Assembly (NCBI GenBank): GCA_964531095.1
Contig: CAZHED010000022.1
Location: 1-64,000 of the forward strand
Length of the DNA: 64,000 nt
From: Palsa-1150 sp964531095
GTDB lineage: Bacteria; Myxococcota_A; Polyangia; Polyangiales; Polyangiaceae
Reading direction: 5' to 3'
The notes below the pieces were generated by a model. That model was given only the letters and a program-made list of their open reading frames with translations, did no database searches and was not told the origin of the DNA. The position numbers and the translations under genes are program-made. Of this stretch, positions 59,237-64,000 are shown one piece after another (the stretch's first letter is position 1; every line of letters begins with the position of its first letter).

Positions 59237-60213
59237 TGGAACACCAGCTCGGCGCTTACGCCTGCGCGGCCCGCTCCCACGGTGGGACGAACCCGCCAGC
59301 TGCCGCCCGCGGCGCTCGCATCGGCCTTCTGCGGCCACAGGATCCATGTCGCGACGGCCGCGGCGCCGAACACCCCCGCGCCGGCGTAGCACACGCTGCT
59401 CGCCATGAAATCGCGGCGCTGCGCGTCGACCGCGTCGCCGAGCGCGGCGCACGCGTCGGAGCTCGACTGAAAACATGCGCTCGGCCCCATATTGCCTCTC
59501 AAGGTAGTGACCCGATCGGCGTCACTTCGTGAGACAATCGCGAGAATCAGCCCGGCGGCCCCGGAAGCCGCGGCGGCCGCGAGGAGAGTGGCGGATACGA
59601 TGGTGCGCCCGGTCGCGGGAGGCGCCGCCTGCGCAAGGCCCGGGGGAAGCGCCGGTTCGGGCCGCCAGGGGGGTGGCTCCCGCTTTCCCGAGCCGGCATG
59701 GCGCTCTGGCAGAACGGCGCGCAGAGCGCGGTTCCTGTCGCCCGCTCGCAGCACGACATCGAGGACGACGGCTTCACGGTCCGGAGCTTCGAAGCGAAGC
59801 TCGTGGCGGCCGGGGTCGAGCTCCACGGGGCGTCCGTCGAGCCGATCCGCCATGGGACGCCCTTCCGCGGTCACCGTCACCTGGGCAAGGTCGCGCCCGG
59901 TTTCGTCGGTTGCGGCGAAGACCACCGTCGGCGTCGACTCGACGGCCTGCCGCAGCCATGCCGTGCATTGCTCGCGGACGAGCGTCGGGCAGCGTTCGTC
60001 CGAGCAGCGCGCAAACTCGTCTCGCGCGGCCAAGTACTGGCCTCCGTTGCGGAGCGCCTGGCCACGGTCCGCCGCGGCGACGCACGCTTGCTTCGTGGCG
60101 TCGACGTCAGTCGCGAACGACGGCGTGTTCCAAAGCGCCAAAAAAACGACCGTCACGGTGAACGAAGGCCAGACACGACGACGCGAGGTCATCATCTGGG
60201 CTGTCGAATTCAC
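59233..60213 (-). CDS. Myxobacterial kinase-linked TPR/PEGA-like secreted protein
   Basis: 326 residues from a GTG with AGGA seven nt upstream (an ATG at 60195 is possible). N-terminal signal WPSFTVTVVFLALWNTPSFA. Then a Cys-paired helical stretch: QACVAAADRGQALRNGGQYL, AARDEFARCSDERCPTLVRE, followed by a PEGA-like beta-sandwich VVFAATDETGRDLAQVTVTA, VELDPGRHELRFEAPDREAV, two later hydrophobic segments and a soluble C terminus. Proteins with this pattern sit next to Ser/Thr kinases in myxobacteria. The gene is 17 bp after the FHA-sigma54 gene. Confidence 0.75.
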   Translation of the reverse strand: MNSTAQMMTSRRRVWPSFTVTVVFLALWNTPSFATDVDATKQACVAAADRGQALRNGGQYLAARDEFARCSDERCPTLVREQCTAWLRQAVESTPTVVFAATDETGRDLAQVTVTAEGRPMADRLDGRPVELDPGRHELRFEAPDREAVVLDVVLRAGDRNRALRAVLPERHAGSGKREPPPWRPEPALPPGLAQAAPPATGRTIVSATLLAAAAASGAAGLILAIVSRSDADRVTTLRGNMGPSACFQSSSDACAALGDAVDAQRRDFMASSVCYAGAGVFGAAAVATWILWPQKADASAAGGSWRVRPTVGAGRAGVSAELVFQ

Positions 60214-60230
60214 CCTGGCATCCTATTCGA

Positions 60231-61607
60231 CTAGAGACCGTGCTTTCGAATCAGCCGGTACATGTAGGTTCGATTGACGCCCGCTCGTTCCGCCGCGACG
60301 GGTACATTTCGTCCGCAACGTTCGAGGAGCCGCCCGACATAGTCGCGTTCCAGCGTGTCGACCCAGACGTCGCGCGCTTCTTTCAGCGGACGACCCAGGG
60401 CCTCGACGAGGGCTCGGGTCGCCGGCGGATCGAGGCTGGTCGACGCCGCGAAGGGGTCGCCCTTGGTGCTCGCCCCGGTGAGAGACAGCGCCTCTCGGGC
60501 GCCGAGCGTCACCAATCGCTCCGTGAAGTTCCGCAGCTCCCTCACGTTGCCGAGCCACGGACGGCGCTCGAGCTCATCGAGCAGCTCGCTCGTCAGAATC
60601 GCGGGCGCGCCGACCACTCCCAGCTCTCTCGAGACGTTTTGCAGAAAGTGCTGCGCGAGCGGGCCAATGTCCTCGACGCGGTCGCGCAGCGGCGGAATGG
60701 TCAGCGGGAGAACGGAGAGTCGAAAGTACACGTCCTCCCGGAACGCCCCGGCGTTGACCATCGTCTGCAGGTCGCGGTGCGTGGCGCACACGAACCGGAC
60801 GTCGACCGGACGGTAGTGCGTTTCGCCCACCCGACGCACCGACCGTGTCTCGAGAACGCGCAGGAGCTTGGGCTGCATCGAGAGCGGTAGCTCGCCGACT
60901 TCGTCGATGAACACCGTACCCTTGTTCGCGGCCTCGATCGCCCCCTCGCGGGCGGCGTTCGCCCCGGTGAAAGCCCCCTTCGCGTGGCCGAAAAGCTCGC
61001 TCTCGAGGAGGCTTTCCGTCATCGCCGCGCAGTCGACGACGACGAACGGATGGCCGGCGCGGGGCGAAGCGTCGTGAATGGCGCGCGCGACCAGGTCTTT
61101 GCCCGTACCGGTCTCGCCGCGAACGAGGACGGTGGACTCGCTCTGCGCGACGCGAACGAGCCTGACGAACATCTCTCGCATCGCGGCGCTCGGCCCGACG
61201 AGCGGGCCAAACGAATCGGCCGGCCAGAGGTCGACCGCCGCCGGGGAGGTCTCGCCCTCTGCGTGAAGGGTCGTATCCCCGACGCGCAGGCGGCTCCCCT
61301 GGGGCAGGCGCGCCAAGCCCACTTCCACACCGTTGACGGAGGCGCCGTTCTTGCTGCCCAGATCGCGAACCCATAGTCCGTCGTCCCGCGGTTCGAGCTC
61401 GAGGTGGATCCGGGAGACCGCGGGGTCGGCCACGACGATCTCCGCCCGCTCTGCCGACCCCAGCACGCAGCGGGTCGATACGATCGCCTCATGGTCCCCG
61501 GCCGCGTCCTTCCACCGAAGACGCATCCCGACGCGCGTTCTTTCGCGCGGCGAGCCCCGGCGAATCACCGTTTCGATGTCGAACGGATGGGCTGGGACGG
61601 GGGCCAC
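60231..61607 (-). CDS. FHA-domain sigma54-dependent transcriptional activator
   Basis: 458 residues from a GTG. N-terminal FHA domain (VLGSAERAEIVVADPAVSRI, HLELEPRDDGLWVRDLGSKN, GASVNGVEV) binds phosphothreonine. AAA+ domain: Walker A LVRGETGTGKDLVARAIHDA, the sigma54-contact loop GAFTGAN, Walker B TVFIDEVGELP, and the arginine-finger region VEDIGPLAQHFL. The C terminus has a Fis-type HTH (LLERCGRNVPVAAERAGVNR, TYMYRLIRKHGL). It probably activates sigma54 promoters in response to phosphorylation of a partner, and the divergent kinase 89 bp away is the obvious candidate. Confidence 0.93.
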   Translation of the reverse strand: MAPVPAHPFDIETVIRRGSPRERTRVGMRLRWKDAAGDHEAIVSTRCVLGSAERAEIVVADPAVSRIHLELEPRDDGLWVRDLGSKNGASVNGVEVGLARLPQGSRLRVGDTTLHAEGETSPAAVDLWPADSFGPLVGPSAAMREMFVRLVRVAQSESTVLVRGETGTGKDLVARAIHDASPRAGHPFVVVDCAAMTESLLESELFGHAKGAFTGANAAREGAIEAANKGTVFIDEVGELPLSMQPKLLRVLETRSVRRVGETHYRPVDVRFVCATHRDLQTMVNAGAFREDVYFRLSVLPLTIPPLRDRVEDIGPLAQHFLQNVSRELGVVGAPAILTSELLDELERRPWLGNVRELRNFTERLVTLGAREALSLTGASTKGDPFAASTSLDPPATRALVEALGRPLKEARDVWVDTLERDYVGRLLERCGRNVPVAAERAGVNRTYMYRLIRKHGL

Positions 61608-61696
61608 TTCTGCAGACTACCCCGCTCCCGGGCGCCCGGCACGCGCGGTCCCGCGTCTTGCGGTGAGCTGCTACCATACCTCGCTACGGGCCCCAC

Positions 61697-63211
61697 GTGA
61701 GCGGAGCGCGCCTCGAACGACCCCTCTTTCCGGACACCGCCGTGCGCCCACGCGAGCGGCTGGCCAAACCGCGGCTGGCGGGGCGCTATGTGATCCTCGG
61801 AGCGATCGGCTCGGGCGGGTGCGCGACCGTTCACCTCGGCAGGCTCGTTTCCGAAGGGGGTTTTTCGCGGACCGTCGCGGTCAAGCGATTGCTGTCGGAG
61901 TACTCGGCCGACCCCGACTTCGTCGCGATGTTCCTCGACGAGGCCCGCCTCGTCGCCCGAATTCATCACCCGAACGTCGTCCCGTCGCTGGACGTATTCT
62001 GGCACGACTGCGATCGCGGGCCGGAGCTCTTCATGGTCATGGAGTACGTGGCCGGCGAGACGCTCGCGCGGCTGCTCGCCGAGTCCGCCATGCATCGAGA
62101 GCGACCTCCCACGCGTGTCGTCCTCGCGATCGTCCGCGATGTTCTGAAGGGACTCGAGGCGGCCCATGAAGCCACGAGCGCCTCCGGAGAACCTCTGGGC
62201 CTCGTCCACCGGGATGTCTCGCCGCAAAACATCATGATCGGCATTCACGGGTCGGCGCGATTGCTCGACTTCGGCATCGCGAAGGCCGCGGGGCGATCGC
62301 AGGTGACCCGGCAGGGGGACTTCAAGGGAAAGGCGGCGTACATGGCGCCCGAACAGATTTTCGGCCGAGCGACGAAGCTCTCGGACGTGTATTCCGCGTC
62401 GGTCGTTCTGTGGGAGGCGCTCACCGGGCAGCGCCTGTTCGTGGGGGAGAGTTCTGCCGCGATTCTGCACAAGGTCGCGACGCGCCCCGTCGAGCGACCG
62501 GGTGCGGTCGTGGAAGGCGTCTCACCCGCGATCGACGCCATCGCGATGCGAGGGCTCGCGCGCGACCCCGACGCTCGCTTCCGGAGCGCGCAGGAAATGG
62601 CCGATGCGATCGAGGCAGCCGGTGCGCTCGCATCTCCGGGCGAAGTGAGCTCCTGGCTGCACCGCATGGCGGAGAAGGAGCTCCGCGCGCGGGCGGCGGA
62701 CGCCGCGTTCATCGAGGGCCTTTCGGCGTCCGACTTGGTTGGGTTGTCGGCAGCCACCGGCCCGCCGGCCGCACCCGACGCGAGCAACGCCCCCAGGACC
62801 CCGGTCGACGATGGCCTGGCCGCAGCGCGGCCGTCGCGAGCGCCCCGCCGGGTCATCGTGAAAGCGCTGGGTGTAGGGTTGCTGGTGATCTTGGTCCCGG
62901 TGGGCGTGCTCGTCGCACGCCAAGTGCGAACTGGTCCCCTCGGCGGGAGGGTGGCACCCGGAATCGTGGCAAGCACGGCCCGAACCGAACCGTCGCCAGC
63001 CGAAGGGAGCAGGAGCCCCCCGCCGCCGGCCGACGAGCCGGCCCCGCGCCCGGTCGCGGCCCCCGCCGAGAGCAGTCCCCCGCGCGCCGCGATGGTGCGC
63101 GCCGCACCGGCATCCCAGCCGCGCGCTCGCGCGGAGACGCGGCCCGCGTGTTCCCCTCCGTTCGTCATGGACTCCGAGGGCACGATCCACTTCAAGACCG
63201 AATGCCTCTGA
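61697..63211 (+). CDS. Membrane Ser/Thr protein kinase with periplasmic tail
   Basis: 504 residues from a GTG. Kinase domain near 28-300: glycine loop IGSGGCATVHLGRL, VAVKRLL lysine, HRDVSPQNIMIG (catalytic loop), LLDFGIAKAAG and AYMAPEQIFG. One membrane helix near residues 385-410 (VIVKALGVGLLVILVPVGVL) is followed by a Pro/Ala/Ser-rich tail and a Cys-ended module ACSPPFVMDSEGTIHFKTEC that recurs at the end of many myxobacterial kinases. It is divergent from the FHA activator gene, and converges with the MqsA-like gene 12 bp further. Confidence 0.92.
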   Translation: MSGARLERPLFPDTAVRPRERLAKPRLAGRYVILGAIGSGGCATVHLGRLVSEGGFSRTVAVKRLLSEYSADPDFVAMFLDEARLVARIHHPNVVPSLDVFWHDCDRGPELFMVMEYVAGETLARLLAESAMHRERPPTRVVLAIVRDVLKGLEAAHEATSASGEPLGLVHRDVSPQNIMIGIHGSARLLDFGIAKAAGRSQVTRQGDFKGKAAYMAPEQIFGRATKLSDVYSASVVLWEALTGQRLFVGESSAAILHKVATRPVERPGAVVEGVSPAIDAIAMRGLARDPDARFRSAQEMADAIEAAGALASPGEVSSWLHRMAEKELRARAADAAFIEGLSASDLVGLSAATGPPAAPDASNAPRTPVDDGLAAARPSRAPRRVIVKALGVGLLVILVPVGVLVARQVRTGPLGGRVAPGIVASTARTEPSPAEGSRSPPPPADEPAPRPVAAPAESSPPRAAMVRAAPASQPRARAETRPACSPPFVMDSEGTIHFKTECL

Positions 63212-63223
63212 AACGCCGCATCG

Positions 63224-63829
63224 TCAGCGTTCGTCCGCGGGCGTCAGGCGCACGTAGGTCCACGCCGCGCGAAGAGGCACGTGCAGCGTCTCGTCGGCGC
63301 GCGCTGCGCCATCGTCGAGACGATCGAGCGCGTCCGGGTCTTTGACGACCGCCAAGAGGGCGAGGCGGGCGAGTCGCCCGATCGGCTCCAGATTCGTCTC
63401 CCAACGCGTAAGCGCTTCCCGCTCGATCCCCAGTAGCTCGGACAACTGGGTTCGGGTCAGCCCGATGGCGTGGCGCGCAACTCGGATTTCTTCTCCCCCG
63501 ACGACCTCGGCTTCGGCCAGCACCACGACAGAGGCGCGCCGGCGGTACTCCGCCAGCTGTTCGAGGCCGATCTCGGCATGCTGGTTCGCACACGCCAAGA
63601 CGAACTGGGACGCGTCCACCACCGTGTACCGCCCGACCTTCGTGCGCTGCGTGTGACGGTGCGGGCTCGCGACGTCGCCGCATTCGGGGCAACGGCTATC
63701 GAACCTGGAGAGCAGGCGGAGCGACGCCGGTTGGCCGCGACCTCGGAGGTCGACGCGCGCGCCGTTCCCGGTGTCGTTGCTCGATTCGATGTCCGACGAA
63801 GTGTCTCGCGCCTTCGGCCCTTGCGTCAC
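63224..63829 (-). CDS. Zinc-finger/HTH protein, MqsA-like
   Basis: About 201 residues; I place the start at a GTG (63829) because the frame upstream is low in family signal, but it is open to 63985. Features: a CPECGDVASPHRHTQ zinc-binding stretch near residue 45-60, then an HTH of the MqsA/YgiT/XRE type (EIRVARHAIGLTRTQLSELL, GIEREALTRWETNLEPIGRL, ARLALLAVVKDPDALDRL). That pair is the layout of MqsA-type antitoxins. No toxin gene is next to it in the window (the kinase converges on one side, the window ends on the other), so it may be a stand-alone regulator. Confidence 0.65.
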   Translation of the reverse strand: MTQGPKARDTSSDIESSNDTGNGARVDLRGRGQPASLRLLSRFDSRCPECGDVASPHRHTQRTKVGRYTVVDASQFVLACANQHAEIGLEQLAEYRRRASVVVLAEAEVVGGEEIRVARHAIGLTRTQLSELLGIEREALTRWETNLEPIGRLARLALLAVVKDPDALDRLDDGAARADETLHVPLRAAWTYVRLTPADER

Positions 63830-63945
63830 GACCCGTCGCGGGATGCAATCGGTGGACCGCACTGCCACGCCGGATCGCGGCGCCGCTGACGTCGATGCTG
63901 CGGCGGCTCTGGGCGGCCGCTTGGCAGCGGCCCAGGAACGGGTGG

Positions 63946-63982
63946 GTGAACCGGCAGGAGACAAAGTGAACCGGCAGGAGAC
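63946..63982. repeat. Two 17-bp direct repeats, period 20 bp
   Basis: GTGAACCGGCAGGAGAC is present at 63946-63962 and at 63966-63982. The first copy contains CAGGAGA a few nt before the GTG of the second, so it could act as a ribosome site for it. A repeated end of a mobile element is another possibility. Confidence 0.75.
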
Positions 63983-64000
63983 CAAGCGCGGGCGACCCTG
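63966..64000 (+). CDS. Possible 5' end of a gene running off the window
   Basis: A GTG at 63966 preceded at six nt by AGGAG opens a frame (MNRQETKRGRP) that has no stop before the window ends. Only 11 codons are visible, so this is a possibility, not a proven gene. Confidence 0.25.
   Translation, partial: MNRQETKRGRP

Noticed and set aside
1..64000. tRNA, rRNA, prophage or insertion sequences
   Set aside because: No transposase, integrase or structural phage gene, no rRNA-like stretch and no clear tRNA cloverleaf was seen. The DUF5131 end alone does not show a phage. A tRNA scan would settle the tRNA part.

Overview
This window looks like a chromosomal piece of a predatory or soil myxobacterium (Myxococcota, most like the Polyangia). 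The supports are very high G+C with third-position G/C bias, many lipoproteins whose signal peptide is followed by Ser/Gly 'SSSG' linkers, Hanks-type Ser/Thr kinases, an FHA-sigma54 regulator, a Myxococcales-type sigma factor, a receiver-PATAN protein, a GltJ/AgmX-like zinc-ribbon/GYF membrane protein and a MYXO-CTERM-like C terminus. The sequence is a scaffold: two runs of exactly 100 N (14137-14236 and 53535-53634) are assembly gaps, and the first cuts off the 3' ends of two genes. I see no rRNA, tRNA, CRISPR array, prophage or intact insertion sequence.

Left part (1-14.1 kb): after the tail of a DUF5131 gene comes a pectin/uronate module. It holds a secreted GH28 polygalacturonase, an IlvD/Edd sugar-acid dehydratase, a MOFRL glycerate kinase, and a tight minus-strand run of lactonase, MFS sugar-acid transporter, GarL-type aldolase, hydroxypyruvate isomerase and tartronate-semialdehyde reductase. 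A secreted GH79 glucuronidase-like lipoprotein and a Gfo/Idh/MocA dehydrogenase follow. Together they could take polygalacturonate to 2-phosphoglycerate plus pyruvate, with an IlvD/Edd enzyme in the aldarate dehydratase position.

14-24.7 kb: FGE-like lipoprotein (truncated by the gap), a group 2/3 sigma-70 factor, the first of two paralogous lipoproteins of unknown function, an HtrA-like protease, a Sel1-repeat lipoprotein, a linker-rich lipoprotein, a divergent pair of an EamA transporter with a His-rich tail and a CDF zinc exporter around a short dyad, a FliS-like small protein and an atypical histidine kinase. 24.7-28.2 kb: a galE-galT-sugar kinase operon whose kinase resembles plant L-arabinokinase.

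28.2-41.2 kb: small signalling and lipoprotein genes, msrA, a one-heme cytochrome, a GltJ-like protein, an Anbu proteasome-type peptidase next to the RNA ligase rtcB, and a 1311-residue zinc-finger/kinase/AAA/TPR protein. 41.2-46.2 kb: the least explained part of the window, a co-directional minus-strand set of sigma factor, coupled Cys-containing small ORF, large FAD oxidoreductase and three different DUF3237 proteins joined by ATGA or 11-bp overlaps, visibly richer in A/T than its surroundings.

46.2-64 kb: a double-HTH regulator, a fused metallophosphatase-like/tetraheme cytochrome lipoprotein beside the second copy of the paralogous lipoprotein, a membrane-anchored receiver-PATAN-TPR protein preceded by a good promoter/operator candidate, a YihY-type membrane protein, several secreted lipoproteins and an esterase, and a kinase / FHA-sigma54 signalling cluster. 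The window ends at an MqsA-like zinc-finger/HTH gene and a tandem 17-bp repeat that may set up the start of a gene running off the end.
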